Positions 1 to 11,029 of a stretch of 64,000 bases of DNA are shown in pieces. Positions within the stretch are counted from its first letter, which is position 1. Each line of letters opens with the position of its first letter. This DNA is from Rebecca billardiae RCC1528 (lineage: Eukaryota; Haptophyta): assembly GCA_965240325.2 (NCBI GenBank), contig OZ251223.1, forward strand, positions 1,426,001 through 1,490,000, written 5' to 3'. A model generated the notes under the pieces. It did not search any database, was not told the origin of the DNA, and worked only from the letters and a program-made list of their open reading frames with translations. The translations under genes and the position numbers were made by a program.

Positions 1-2
1 GC

Positions 3-1343
3 ATGGGCGTCACGGCCGGGATTGACGAGCTCCCATACCCGCCGCCGGGCGTTCCGCCGGAGGAGCGCGTCCGCGGCGTCAGCCTCGGCGGCTGGCTCCT
101 TCTGGAGCCCTTCATCACGCCTGGGCTCTTTGACCGCGCCAACGCGCTGCTGGAGGCGAGATACAGCCGCAGCGCAGCAGAGCGGCCGCGGGGCTGCGAG
201 CGCATCATCGACCAGTGGTCGCTGCACGCATGCCTCGGACACAACGCGTCGTTGCAGCTGGTCGCGCCGCACTGGAGCTCGTTCGTCCAGCGTGACGATC
301 TGCGCACTCTGCGCGACGCCGGCATCAACGTGATCCGCGTGCCCGTGCCGTACTGGCTCGTCGACATCGACGCGGACGCCGGGGAGCCGTGGTGCGGCCT
401 ATCCGAGATGCAGCTCGCGTTCCGGCGCGTGCTTGGGTGGGCGGTGGAGCTCGGCCTCAAGGTCTTCGTCGATCTGCATGGCGCGCCAGGGAGCCAGAAC
501 GGCTTCGACAACTCGGGCCAGCACGGAGCCACGCGCTGGCAGGCGTCCGGCGAGGGCGGGCTGCCCAACGTGGCGCGGACGCTCGTCGTGTGGCGGAGGC
601 TCGCGCGGCTGCTGCGCGAGTTCGCCGCGTCCGCGGACGTGGAGGTCTCGGACGTGCTCGCGGGGCTCGAGGTGATCAACGAGGCGCCGTGCTTCGAGGA
701 CGAGATCGACCGCGACGTGCTTCGCGCCTTCCTCGTCGACGTGTACTTCCAGCTGCGCGCGGATCTCGGCTCCGAGATCGTGCCCATCTATCTGCACGAC
801 TGCTTCTTCCCGCACGACTGGTCCGACTTCATGCGCGGGCCGCGCTTCCGTAACGTCTTGCTCGACCGGCACGAGTACCAGGTCTTCGACGTGGGCCAGC
901 AGCGCTGGCCCCGCGAGGAGCACCTGCGGCTCACGTGCGAGCAGGGCTTCTCAGTCGCGCAGGACCAGGCGAGCCACGGAACGATTGTCGGCGAGTTCTC
1001 GGTCGCGGTGAACGACTGCGACCGCTACCTGAATGGGTGGGGGCAGGGCTCGCGGTTCGAGGGCACGCCGCCGTTCTCCAACGAGCGCGTCGGCTCGTGT
1101 GACCCGTACCGCAACGCGTCGCTCTTCACGCCGGAGTACAAGCGCTTCCTGCTGGAGTACGCCGAGCTGCAGATGATGTCGTGGGACCGCGGCGTCGGCT
1201 GGATCTTCTGGAACTTCAAGACGGAGGGAGGCAGCGCGCCGCACTTCGACTACCTGCTCGGGCTGAAGCACGGCTACCTCCCGCCCGTCGCGGGCGAGTA
1301 CTCCTCGTCCTGCCCCGCGAGCATGCGCCGCACCATGGTATGA
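3..1343 (+). CDS. GH5 family exo-1,3-beta-glucanase-like glycoside hydrolase
   Basis: The 446-residue product has the hallmarks of the fungal and algal exo-1,3-beta-glucanase branch of glycoside hydrolase family 5. Near the N-terminus is RGVSLGGWLLLEPF, followed by INVIRVPVPYW and VFVDLHGAPGSQNG. The probable acid/base glutamate is in VINEAP (about residue 227) and the probable nucleophile glutamate is in GEFSVAVNDC (about 331). Expected role: removal of glucose from beta-1,3-glucans, either cell-wall material or a chrysolaminarin-type reserve. The ATG at base 3 gives a protein with no signal peptide, and the frame is still open at the window edge, so the true start may lie upstream. No intron is needed. 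The usual NEP motif reads NEA here. Family assignment is strong; substrate is inferred from the family. Confidence 0.88.
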   Translation: MGVTAGIDELPYPPPGVPPEERVRGVSLGGWLLLEPFITPGLFDRANALLEARYSRSAAERPRGCERIIDQWSLHACLGHNASLQLVAPHWSSFVQRDDLRTLRDAGINVIRVPVPYWLVDIDADAGEPWCGLSEMQLAFRRVLGWAVELGLKVFVDLHGAPGSQNGFDNSGQHGATRWQASGEGGLPNVARTLVVWRRLARLLREFAASADVEVSDVLAGLEVINEAPCFEDEIDRDVLRAFLVDVYFQLRADLGSEIVPIYLHDCFFPHDWSDFMRGPRFRNVLLDRHEYQVFDVGQQRWPREEHLRLTCEQGFSVAQDQASHGTIVGEFSVAVNDCDRYLNGWGQGSRFEGTPPFSNERVGSCDPYRNASLFTPEYKRFLLEYAELQMMSWDRGVGWIFWNFKTEGGSAPHFDYLLGLKHGYLPPVAGEYSSSCPASMRRTMV

Positions 1344-1804
1344 CAGCGACAGCCCGGGACGCCGGCTCATTGCTTACGCGCCGTTATTATTATGGCCCGC
1401 GGTGCAGGGCGGAGCGCGTAGCGTGGAGCCCCACCGGGGGCCCTCACTACGTTGTCAAAAAGATCTTTTGATCAAAGAAAAGGGGACGGGGGACGATTTT
1501 TAGGGTTGTTGGAGGGTGAGTTTTCGATTTTTTGAGGGGTACGGTACAATGCTGTCCATCCCAAGCTTAAAAGGCCGCGCCCGGGTCATTTCGCGTATGT
1601 CGTTGGACGGCCGTCACATTGTCAGTAAACGAATCTGCGCCATTGTGGTAATGCCCGGGGCCGGACTCCGCCCAGCACCAGACAACAGTGATCCACTCCG
1701 GACTGGGCGGTCCGGCGATCGCTCCCGGCGATGAGTCGATGACCAGTGGACCTCTCGACCCGCAGTCAAACGCCGGCGACGCGGCGCGGGCGCGCAAGAC
1801 AGAT
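1344..1804. other. Intergenic stretch, no gene seen
   Basis: GC content drops after the GH5 stop codon and no convincing frame runs through. It holds the 3' flank of the GH5 gene and the approach to a decayed coding region. Nothing recognisable was found. Confidence 0.5.
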
Positions 1805-3340
1805 CAGAAATCCTGATTCCTGGACGCGCACGCGAACCGGCTCGGCATGCGGAACGCGTTGATGCGCTTGGGGACGCACGACATCGGGCCGTTCTGAAAC
1901 GACACCGGGCGAAACTCTACCGCGTGCACGCGCGGACCGGCGGACCGCAGGCCGCGGCGTGACGACTGCGACACTGCGCGACGCGAAGGAGCAGGTGCTG
2001 GCGCCGCAGATGGCGGTGCGGGCGTTCTGCCCGAGCTGCAACAACCCGCTGCTCTCGGGCCAGGTGCATCAGCGCATCCAGGACCGCCGCTGCCACGCGT
2101 GCTAACCAAGGTGGTGGGCAAGTTGCGTGCGCCGAAGACACTACGCGACCTTGTGCGAGCAAGGCGTGCCAAGATGATCGACACGGCGAAGCAGGTGGTG
2201 ATCGAGGCGCTGAGCCTGATCATGGTGAGGCGCATCTTCTCGACCTGCCCGACGCGCAGACCACGCAGGCGTCGCTTCCGGGCGCGTGGGACTCGCGCAC
2301 CAAGACGGTGTGGCGCGTGGACCCTGTCGCCAAGGCGGTCAACTCCGCCTGGCCGCTGGAGGTGGTCGCTCGCCGCGCCTGGCCAACCTGGTGCACGAGG
2401 GGCCAGCTGATGGCGGCGGTGGTGCCACCGATGAAGCTGATCTTCGTGCAGCGCAAGGACGCGTCGGGCCCGTTCTCCCACGTGCTCAAGATCGTCTTCC
2501 GCGTCGCGACGATGAGCGTCGCTGCTCTGTGCGCGGCGCGCGCGCGCGCGCGCGCGCGCGACGGGCACGTGGCGCGCCGACCAGCCGTACGGCGCTGACT
2601 GTTGACGCACCTCGCGCATGCGCTACCCCGGCCGCGCCGCCGCCGCCGCCGCGCAGGCATGCTCTCGTAGGAGGAGACGGCGGAGCTGCGCGCACACATG
2701 GCCGCGCGCGGCTCTCGGTCGGACGGTCGGCGATCACGGGCGCGCTGCCGGCCCGGCGCGCCGCTGAACGACGAGTAGGCCGCGCTGGAGGAGTACGTCC
2801 GCCGCCGCGCTCCGCCTGCGCGAGCAGCGCTCCGCCGCGCCCGACCCGCTGGCCGAGCAGCTGCGCAGCGACCGCGCCATCGCAGAGCAGCTGCAGCGCG
2901 AGGAGATGGCGGCACGCGCGGGCGGCGCGCCCGTGACGCTGCACTCGGCCGAGGTCGACGAGGACGCGCAGATGGCGCTGGCGCTGCTGCTCGTGTGCGA
3001 GGCGTGCGACCAGGACACACGCGCGCTGCGCAACGCTGAGCGCCGGATCCGTTTTCGGCGCCGTAAGGTACGCAAGGCGCTGGCAGCGGAGCGCACCGGG
3101 GCGGCGGCGCATGCGCGCACGCGGCGCGCTCGCGGTCGATGCGCGGCAACTCCAACCGCCTCGGCAAGCGCAAGCAGCGGGACGATGGCGGCGCCGCGGC
3201 GGCGGGTGCGATGAACAAATCGGACGAGCGCGCCAAGTCCCGACGCATCGCCAACGCCGCCAAGCTGTTCGAGGACATGGACGGCGACGAGATCGCGGCC
3301 GCGGCGCACGCGGCGGGCAAGCTGGACTGCCAACTTGCGA
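1805..3340 (+). pseudogene. Decayed coding region with zinc-knuckle-like CxxC pairs (unidentified)
   Basis: Protein-like segments appear on the plus strand but switch frame and are broken by stops. They include FLDAHANRLGMRNALMRLGT (about 1815-1880), a stretch with FCPSCN and RRCHAC cysteine pairs (about 2020-2103), AKMIDTAKQVVIEALSLIM (about 2168), TKTVWRVDPVAKAVNSAWPL (about 2300), DPLAEQLRSDRAIAEQLQRE (about 2850) and SRRIANAAKLFEDMDGDEIA (about 3240). Their residue mix and order suggest one ancestral gene that has lost its frame several times. An intron-rich live gene cannot be excluded, but stops fall inside plausible exons. A (CG)n run lies at about 2536. I do not recognise the family. 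Confidence 0.4.
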
Positions 3341-3550
3341 CGCGTCTCGCAGACTGCCACTGCCACTGGGCCTGGCCCATTATAAATCTTCATACGACAT
3401 TGAGCAGCTACGACATTGAGCAGCCGAGCAGCCGACGGAGGGTGCACCGCGGGCCCCTAACTGCGTTGGTTCTACGGAAGGACCGCGGAACGCGGTCATA
3501 TATTGATTATGTGATCTCCGCCTCACTATGTAACTATATATATATAGAGT

Positions 3551-3628
3551 CTGTTCTGTCATCTGTAGCAGACTGCAGTCACTCAGAATCTGTTCTGTCA
3601 TCTGTAGCAGACTGCAGTCACTCAGAAT
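3551..3628. repeat. Two perfect 39-bp tandem copies
   Basis: The unit beginning CTGTTCTGTCATCTGTAGCA occurs at 3551-3589 and again at 3590-3628 without a spacer. It lies in the non-coding stretch between the decayed gene and the end of the SUV3 gene. A recent tandem duplication is the simplest reading. Confidence 0.85.
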
Positions 3629-3921
3629 CGATCTCCTCTCACTCTGCCGAGTCCGGCAGTCGCGCAGCAGGCTACGACTAGATACAATTTCATCGAGTCT
3701 GAGTCACCGCACGAGGCCGAGGCCCGTCGTCGTTGTGGCTAGAAATATGATGACGACGATGATGCATGATGACTACCTGCTGCTGATGATTGTATTGTTT
3801 GGGCGGATGACGATTGACGATGCCGACAGCAGGCAGCATGACTGCCGCCTTTATTCTGTCGGCTGATGATCGCGCTTGGAGCGGGGACGGGCTCGGGAGG
3901 ATCCTGGGACGGGCGGGATGC

Positions 3922-6195
3922 TCACATCGAGCCCATTGCCGGAGCCTCCACGCCGTGCCCGGATGCGCGGCCACGAAGCATCTGCTTCGCGACTCGGCGC
4001 TTCTGCCGCTTGAGGCGCGTCTTCTCGTCCACGCCGCCAATCGACTCTGGGTCTGCCGCCGAGCGCTCGCCCAGTGGCTTTGGCTTTGGCGACGCGTGCG
4101 CCGGTGGCGGGTGCGCACGCGCCGCCTGCTGCCGCTGCCTGCGCTCCGCGCGCTTGGCGCGGTGCCTCCCGGGCGCCTCCGGGTACTCGAGCCCCGAGCC
4201 CTCGAACGTGGGGTCGAGGTACGCCGTGATCAGCTCGCCCACGTGCTCGCGCATCGCCGCCGCCTGACTCACGTGTCCAAACTCGCGCGGCAGCCGCTGC
4301 GCGAGCCAGAGGTACGCGTCGAGGGTGGCGTGTGCGCTCTCGAGCTCGCGGATCTCGTTGGGTGTGCGCGGCACGGCGCTCGGCGGCTTCACGCGCAGGC
4401 GCACGGGCTGCCGCCTCTCGGCGTACGCCGCGAAGTCCATCGCGAACCAGTACAGCGCCGCCGCCTGCCGGTCGTTGCCCACGTCGATCGGCGCGAGGCA
4501 AAAGGTGAGGCGCTCGCCGACCGACTCGATCGGCACCCAGTCGAGCAGCTTGGCGACGCGCAGCATGTCGTCGACGGGGGTGACGAAGTACAGCCCGCCG
4601 TCCGTGTGCAGCGAGCGGAAGTACGCGCGCAGCAGCCGCGAGAACGTCTTCTGCCCCGAGACGCGCGAAAACTGCTCGAGCTGCTCGTCAGTCGGCATGA
4701 GCCCGCACGCGTCGACGGGCGGCAGCTCGGCGCCGAGCGCGTCGCGCACGAAGGCGAGGTCGGCGTTCGAGGAGAGGCAGCTGACCACGCCGGAGGGGAA
4801 CTCCGAGCCGAACCGCCCGGCGCGCCCGCCGATCTGCTTCACCTCCGTCGGCAGCAGCCGGCGCATCTGCACGCCGTCGAATTTCTCGACCTGTGAGAAG
4901 ACCACGCGCCCGATGTTGAGGTTGAGCCCCATGCCGATCGCGTCGGAGGCGACGAGGACGGCGCCGCCGTCGCCGTTGAAGATGGCGGCCTGCGCCTTGC
5001 GCGTCTCCGGCGGCAGCGCGCCGTACACCACGCACGTCTTGTGCGCCGTGCGCTTCTCGATCCGGCGGCGCAGCTGGTAGATCTGCGAGCGCGAAAAGGC
5101 AATCAGCGCGTCGCCCGGTCGGAGGTGGTCGACCGACTGCACGCGCTCCGTGGCGACGGCGAGTGGGGAGAGGCGGGTGTAGCGCTGGACGGCGACGTCG
5201 TCGCCGGTGCGCTCGGCGATGCGGTGCACCAGCTGCACCGCCGAGTCGTCGCCGCACAGGTGCACCTCGTCCGCGCACACGCCGAGCAGCGCGCGCGTCC
5301 ACGCCCAGCCGCGCTGCTCGTTCGCGAGCATCTGTATTTCGTCAATCACGGCCACCTCGCGCCAGGCGCTCGTCGAGGTCATCTCGACGGTGCACGCGAC
5401 GTGGCGCGCGCCGTCGTGCTCGACGCGCTCCTGCCCCGTCACTAGGTCGCACGCCACGCCCTCCTCGTTTAGCCGGTCGTGCACCTCCCAAGCGAGCAGC
5501 CGCAGCGGGCCGCAGTACACGCCCGATCGCGCGCGCTTGAGCGCCTGCATCGCCGCGTGCGTCTTGCCCGAGTTGGTCGGGCCGACGTGCATGACGATGC
5601 GCCGGCGGATCGCGCGCGCCTGCGGGTACCACTCGTGCGGCTCCGTCATGTCCACCGCGCGCTCGCGCAGCTCGTCGCGCGCGCCGCCCAGCTCGTCGGC
5701 GTAGTCGCCGAGCGGTCCGCTCAGCAGCGCATGCACGCCCGCGCTGTCACCCGCGCTCTCGAGCTCGGCGAGCTCTTGCATGAAGCCATCGGGCGCGCGC
5801 GCGCGTAGCCACGGGACAAAGCCCGCCTCCACCTCGCCCGCGAACCACTTCGCCGCCGATTCGCCCTTGGACACGCCGCCCGCACGGCGCGCGAGCTCCA
5901 AGCGCGTTTGCTTGCTCTTCTTGAGCAGCGCCCGCACGGCGCGCGTCAGCGCGGGCGCCGACGCGGGTTCGGCACTGGCCGGCGAGCGCGCGCGCGCGTC
6001 GGTGCGTGTACCGTCGCTTCGCACGCCGCTCCAGCCCTCGTCCACGTCGCACTCGTACGCGTCCGCGGAGTGCGTGTGCAACGTCGTCGTGCGCTCCGAG
6101 CCGTGCGCGAGGACGCGACCGTCACGCGCAGCCGATGAGCAGAGTGCGCGGACGGCTCGACGGGACAGCTCGCTCTGGGCAGCACCTAGACGCAT
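3922..6195 (-). CDS. SUV3: SUV3-type mitochondrial ATP-dependent RNA helicase
   Basis: From the ATG at 6195 the product is 757 residues. Helicase motif I reads GPTNSGKT (about residue 205), motif II is the SUV3-specific DEIQM (about 284), and the C-terminal RecA lobe contains VASDAIGMGLNLNI and QIGGRAGRFGS (about 453). The C-terminal region matches the SUV3 helical domain, followed by a basic tail rich in K and R. SUV3 unwinds RNA for turnover by the mitochondrial degradosome and acts in some plastid-bearing lineages too. The frame is open further upstream to 6570, but the ATG at 6195 starts an Arg/Ser/Ala-rich leader (MRLGAAQSELSRRAVRALCS) typical of mitochondrial presequences and avoids overlap with the divergent gene at 6474. 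No intron is evident. Confidence 0.92.
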   Translation of the reverse strand: MRLGAAQSELSRRAVRALCSSAARDGRVLAHGSERTTTLHTHSADAYECDVDEGWSGVRSDGTRTDARARSPASAEPASAPALTRAVRALLKKSKQTRLELARRAGGVSKGESAAKWFAGEVEAGFVPWLRARAPDGFMQELAELESAGDSAGVHALLSGPLGDYADELGGARDELRERAVDMTEPHEWYPQARAIRRRIVMHVGPTNSGKTHAAMQALKRARSGVYCGPLRLLAWEVHDRLNEEGVACDLVTGQERVEHDGARHVACTVEMTSTSAWREVAVIDEIQMLANEQRGWAWTRALLGVCADEVHLCGDDSAVQLVHRIAERTGDDVAVQRYTRLSPLAVATERVQSVDHLRPGDALIAFSRSQIYQLRRRIEKRTAHKTCVVYGALPPETRKAQAAIFNGDGGAVLVASDAIGMGLNLNIGRVVFSQVEKFDGVQMRRLLPTEVKQIGGRAGRFGSEFPSGVVSCLSSNADLAFVRDALGAELPPVDACGLMPTDEQLEQFSRVSGQKTFSRLLRAYFRSLHTDGGLYFVTPVDDMLRVAKLLDWVPIESVGERLTFCLAPIDVGNDRQAAALYWFAMDFAAYAERRQPVRLRVKPPSAVPRTPNEIRELESAHATLDAYLWLAQRLPREFGHVSQAAAMREHVGELITAYLDPTFEGSGLEYPEAPGRHRAKRAERRQRQQAARAHPPPAHASPKPKPLGERSAADPESIGGVDEKTRLKRQKRRVAKQMLRGRASGHGVEAPAMGSM

Positions 6196-6473
6196 GGCTG
6201 GCTTCCATGCCGCACACCTCTGGCCCCTGGCGCCCACGGTCGCCAGCCGAACAAGCATGCGCTGTCGCACTCCGCGCCCGCCTCGTGAGCGCGGACGATG
6301 CAGCGACGATTCAGACTGGGTGCCTCGGTCCGGTCCGGATGGGGAAGCACTCCTGAGTCCTGACGACGGCACCCCGAAGCACTGAAACCGTTGCTGCAAC
6401 GAACTTCGCCGCTCGTGCAGCAAACGTGCAGGGCTGCCGGGGCCGGCTTGCCCATCCACACGAGGTCGCACGC

Positions 6474-7103
6474 ATGTCGAGCGCACCACAGCGCTTGCTG
6501 CCCGTCGCCGGCGCGGTGGTGGGCGCATGCCTCCTGCTCGGCTCGTCCATGCAGGTGAATGATGTCTCACGCCGTGTCTTCTCCCGCTCGTCGATGCGCT
6601 TCTCCAACTTCACTCTCGACCTGACGCCCGCGCAATTCTACGGGAAGATGATGAGCCGGTCGACTCTGCGTGACTTCTTCCCATTCGCAGGCTCGGCAAT
6701 CGATGCGCCCGCGGCGTTTGGCTCGGGGGCAATCTCGCTCCCCATCTGGCCTGCTGGCCAGTACATCCTCTACGACTTGAGTTGGGAGTACTCGGGCATC
6801 GTCTTCTCGTCCACACCGACTGTGTTCAAGTACCGCGCATGCTTCATCCACCATGGCAACGTGACAAAGGCGGAGACGAATAAGTGCCTGGTGACACTCG
6901 CGGACAAGGTGACCCTTGCGCCTGCCGACGAAGGGAAGCGCACAGTCGTCCAGCGTCAGGTCACCAACGTGCAGCCCAACATCCCTCTCGCCGGTCTGAT
7001 CATCCCGCTGCTCGGCTTGCACACCGAGCTGCACCACCACGTCGTGGTCAAGCGCGAGTGGCAGATGGCCGCGGACAGCGCCGAGGCGAAGAAAGCGAGT
7101 TGA
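6474..7103 (+). CDS. Small secreted or membrane-anchored orphan protein
   Basis: The 209-residue product starts MSSAPQRLLPVAGAVVGACL, a hydrophobic segment that could be a signal peptide or a type II anchor. The rest is a single domain with SLPIWPAGQYILYDLSWEYS and, later, NVQPNIPLAGLIIPLLGLHT, a second weakly hydrophobic stretch. It ends in a hydrophilic ADSAEAKKAS tail. I recognise no family. The reading frame has normal local codon use and is divergent from SUV3 with 278 bp between starts. The ATG at 6474 is chosen because the hydrophobic leader follows it directly; an upstream non-ATG extension looks like leader-region noise. Confidence 0.7.
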   Translation: MSSAPQRLLPVAGAVVGACLLLGSSMQVNDVSRRVFSRSSMRFSNFTLDLTPAQFYGKMMSRSTLRDFFPFAGSAIDAPAAFGSGAISLPIWPAGQYILYDLSWEYSGIVFSSTPTVFKYRACFIHHGNVTKAETNKCLVTLADKVTLAPADEGKRTVVQRQVTNVQPNIPLAGLIIPLLGLHTELHHHVVVKREWQMAADSAEAKKAS

Positions 7104-8281
7104 GCACGGTGACGGCATAACAAACCTTACGTGCGTCTTGCCAGTTGCCACGCGCCCGGCGCCAACTGTTTGCGGGCTCGATAGACGGCGACGCGCGCGG
7201 ACTGCGCCGCACTGAGGTACGGCGTCGGCGGTGACAGGCGACGGTGTGCCAGGACCCTCCTCTGTGACATGCCCCACTCAGCGAGCGCAGTCACAGTAAT
7301 ACTGCTCGATCTTAATTAGGGCATTTCGCCGTTGGGCGTCGGCCCGAGCCTCCGCGGTCGCGTCTGCGCGCGGCTTGGACTGCGCCCGCGGCGTCTGACG
7401 CCGGTGAGTGCCGCCAGCTGAGTCAGTTGACCACGGTGCTGACCGGGGCCGACTGGCCACGGACCGGCGCGCGGAGGGTCGCGGGCCACAGATCATTGCC
7501 TGTGGCAACTGATCCGTGATCGGCAGTGATGACTCCTGTCAGGACCGCGGCGGTCACTCTCGGGCCCCATAGTAGTTAGCCTAGTAGTAAATCGTCTGTA
7601 ATAGTATGTCAGCACGGCTCAGATCCCCATCAGTTACTACGTATCACGAATTCTGATTTATATTCCTGAATGTCAATGACACATTCAGTGACAGACTGAC
7701 ACTACGGAGTACGGTCCGATCGGCCAAGTCAGACCGGCGTATTGTCGGCCCGTCGCCGAGTGCGGCCCCGAATCGTGCTGTGTACTGTACAGTACAGTTT
7801 ACTAAGAATAAGAGACGCACACAGGCAGTAATACTCAGCATCTGACTGTAGCTAGGCGCTGGTGACTACTGACTGGTGAACCGTGAGCAGGTCGCGGCAG
7901 CAACATGAGCTCAGAGCCGGAGGCCGTAATCACGCCTTAACCAAGTGTGCACGTTAAAACATAGTAAACTGTATTACTTTTCGCTGCTTTTGCCCACGTT
8001 TAAATTCCCCTTTATAACGGGCTCCGGGTGATCAGACTGGCGGCCGAAGCCTCCAGCCCTACCCTGGCCAGCCCCCAACCAACCACCACCCTCACCCAAC
8101 CTCAAACCACTGACCGATACACCGAGTGCCTTGACACCACTCCGCTGTGGACGTGTCCGGGCCTTTGGAACCGCATGTCCGGCCGGGACGAGACTGGGCA
8201 ACACAACGGTGGCGGCTCTCGACCCGCTTCAACTGTGCTGAAGCCGCCTCGGGAGCCGGCGCCGCTGGTGGAACGACACCG
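7104..8281. other. Intergenic region, contains one copy of a dispersed 33-nt sequence
   Basis: Mixed-composition DNA with many short stops and no credible gene. Bases 7792-7824 hold, on the minus strand, the dispersed element whose core is TGCGTCTCTTATTCTTAGT (see 31839-31871 and 23839-23862). Confidence 0.55.
7792..7824 (-). repeat. Copy 1 of dispersed 33-nt intergenic element
   Basis: Read on the minus strand this is an exact 33-nt match to 31839-31871, with core TGCGTCTCTTATTCTTAGT continuing into AAACTGTAC. A shorter match lies at 23839-23862. All three copies are intergenic. It may be the terminal part of a transposable-element family or a non-coding RNA or regulatory motif. Confidence 0.75.
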
Positions 8282-9049
8282 ATGCACCCGGTGGTGGCCA
8301 TCGCTCGCGATGCTCAGGCAGAGGCCGAGCGCATGCAGCGTCTCGCCGCGCTCAGGGCGATGGAGCGCGAGTACGTCAAGGTGCGGCACATGAACCCGCG
8401 CGAAGCGAACACGTGGCTTGACAACAAGCAGCAGCAGGCAGCTCGGCGCGTGCAGGGTCACTGGCGCGGAATCCGCGTGCGCCGCACGCTCGGCGTCATC
8501 TCCTCCGCCCTCGAGGCCAAGCAGCGTGAGCGAGCAGCGCTCGCCATCCAGGCGCAAGCGCGCACGCGACTCCGGCATCGCCGGCAGGCCGGGCGGCTTC
8601 GCGAGCAGCGGGACGACACGCGCGCCGGGCTGGTCCTCGAGCTGCCGCTCATCCAGAAGCGCATCCTGGACGAGTGCGAGAGCTACCGACTCGTGGACGC
8701 GAGGACGGTCGCTGACGTCGTGTCGGACGCCGCGCGCGCGCTCTCAGATTGGGGAGAGGTGCGGCAGCGCAGCAACATCTGCGCCGTGCAGCGGCAGCGG
8801 AAGCGCGCAGAGACGGCGGAGCTGTGCGCGCGACTGCGCGCTGTGCGCACGCTCGATGACTGCGCCGCACTCGCTGACATTGAGCATCTCCGTGGTGCAA
8901 AGCGGGGGGCTGTGGCCCCTGAGCACGTGAGGCTGCACGAAAGCTTGATGCGCGCTGCGCAGCTCGAGGCAGAGGCTGCCGAAAAGGCGGCGGCGGCGGC
9001 GACTGGGGCAAGCAGCGGGGGCCACTCAAGCGCCGCCGCCGCCATCTGA
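8282..9049 (+). CDS. IQ-motif (calmodulin-binding-like) helical protein
   Basis: The ATG at 8282 gives 255 residues, nearly all predicted helix. Two IQ-like motifs are visible: ARRVQGHWRGIRVRRTL at about residue 53 and ALAIQAQARTRLRHRR at about 86. An Arg/Glu-rich helical region follows, ending in an Ala/Ser/Gly low-complexity tail. IQ motifs usually bind calmodulin or EF-hand light chains. In flagellates such small proteins are often axonemal or basal-body parts, but that is inference. The frame is open upstream to 8147, though that part lacks helical character. No intron is seen. Confidence 0.7.
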   Translation: MHPVVAIARDAQAEAERMQRLAALRAMEREYVKVRHMNPREANTWLDNKQQQAARRVQGHWRGIRVRRTLGVISSALEAKQRERAALAIQAQARTRLRHRRQAGRLREQRDDTRAGLVLELPLIQKRILDECESYRLVDARTVADVVSDAARALSDWGEVRQRSNICAVQRQRKRAETAELCARLRAVRTLDDCAALADIEHLRGAKRGAVAPEHVRLHESLMRAAQLEAEAAEKAAAAATGASSGGHSSAAAAI

Positions 9050-11029
9050 GCGCGCTGCATCGAGTGTGGGCTTCTCCGTGGAGTGCTGTCGCGGCGGAGC
9101 CAGCTGTGGACATGCCGCTGCCCGGCTCTTGCTGGTCGGCATTGCAGAGCCAGCACTCTACCCGCTTGCCGCTTCGGCACATAACCGCTACACGACGCGA
9201 GGGCGGCTGCTGGCGTTTACCGACCTATCCCCTTACCGCAGTCTGCTTCTATACGAAGCAGATTTGGGTGGGCGGCGGCGGGGGGGCGCTGGGCGCGCAG
9301 GTAAACGGCGCGAGCAGCCCGCTCGCTGGGGGCCATCTTTGGGACCATACCCATCGACGACCCGAGCCTCGCGGCCGCCGCCCTTCCCCTTCTCCCGCGC
9401 CACGGCGTCCCGAGACGGAGTGCCAAACGAGCGTTTGAACATGCCACGCAGCAGATTTGGAATGGTGCTCAAACCGCTGCGGAGGTGATCTTCAGGCTGC
9501 GGCGTGATGCTGACGGAGCCGGACTCGGGGTATCACAGCCTGTCACGGTGTCGTCATGGATCAGGATGACTGGACGGTCGCCGTCACCGATGGTCACCCG
9601 TCCGCCGACGGTCGGTGCGGGCTGTTGTCCGAGTCGGGCTCTCGTCTCAGCACTCTCATGCAGACTCAATAGTCAGTGAGTAGTCTCACTCTCAGTCTCA
9701 GCAGAGCTTCAGTTGACAAGTCGCCCCGACTCCCGAGTCAAGACTCACAAGACACAAGAGCATGAGATCATCCGCCTCCTCGAACGGCGGGGGGCCTCTC
9801 CGACTCCGACTCCGGCTCTCGATCGCAGAGTGATACTATGCAGCAGTATGCTGGTCACACTAAGAGCATCGGTAGTCACTAGCCACTATAGCGATAGAGC
9901 TGCGCATGAGCACGAGCCACGAGGAGGCACGGTTTGACAGTTTCAAGCTAGCTAGTACCTATAACTATTACTGTAGCTAGTAGTATTACGCGTACGTGCG
10001 AGCCGGGCACTCGTAACGGGCAGTGACGGTAGCTACGGGCACGCGCGCGTCGCGCATGCGATGAGCGATCGTCGACGCCAAGAGGCAAGACACACGTAGG
10101 CGAAGAAGCGAAAATCCACCACTCCCGCCAAGCGCCTATCTGACGACTGGAAGACACTGCAGCTTGCACTCATCGGTGTACACACGGCTTGCAGCGTGCC
10201 GCGCAAGGAATTCGGAAGGAGCCCGACCCGTGCCTCATCAGCGTGTTACGCGCAGACTGGGCCGACTGGCTAGTGGCTGGTGGCGCTTTCAGCGTGATCG
10301 ACAGATCGGTCATTCTTTAACGCGCGCAGAGTATAGACAGTACAGTAACGCGCGCGGTAGCTTATAATGTACACTGTCCACTTGTAATCATCCGTCTAGG
10401 TCGGTCGCCCACGTGTTTGAAGCAGCTGCAAGAAGTGCAGCCGGGGCCCCGGGTGTTGCGGGCTAGTCAGAGCGCCCGCCAGCACGACGGCACGGCTCGG
10501 CGCCGCCGCGGGTTGCCATCATCATGCCCATCATCATGATCATGGAGGCGGTGAAGCTGGACTTAGCTGGAGGGACTAGGAATGGCGGCTGTCTTCGGAG
10601 AGTGAGTAGCTAGGGTTAGGGTAGCAGACTCGAATATTCTCTATAGTCTATAGAGGCCCAATATATAGACGACCGGATGATGCCTGCCGGACCATGCACC
10701 GTCTCGGACTAGCCGTGTTCAACTTCAACGCCCCAGGCGCGCGTGATGGGTGGGCCTGGGCGTTGAACAGCAGACGGTAGCCGCCCTTATTCCGGGAATA
10801 CTGACAGTAGACGACAGTAGACGACGTAGTCCCGCCGCCGACGGACAAGTACGTCAGAGGGCGAGATAGTCGCCGGGCTCCAGTTGCGGTGCCAGCGCCA
10901 ACGGCCAAGCGAGCGCGGTGCCGACGCCGTCACGAGATGTCAGCAGCCCGTCCCCCACGCGGCGGGTCAGGTCACGCATGACTCCCTTTTGCATCGGCGA
11001 TGGTTCACTCGATCGGGCTCTCAACTCAG
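9050..11029. other. Long intergenic region, no gene supported
   Basis: About 2 kb with many stops on both strands and lower GC. Short open frames here begin at non-ATG codons or lack any domain-like sequence. A lone AGGGTTAGGG lies near 10612, too short to call an interstitial telomeric repeat. Confidence 0.5.

Noticed and set aside
399-923. Long antisense frames inside the GH5 gene
   Set aside because: GC-rich third positions keep opposite-strand frames open; the sequences lack domains and the plus-strand product is clearly GH5.
10600-10630. Telomere-like AGGGTTAGGG
   Set aside because: Only about one and a half repeats, flanked by ordinary sequence.
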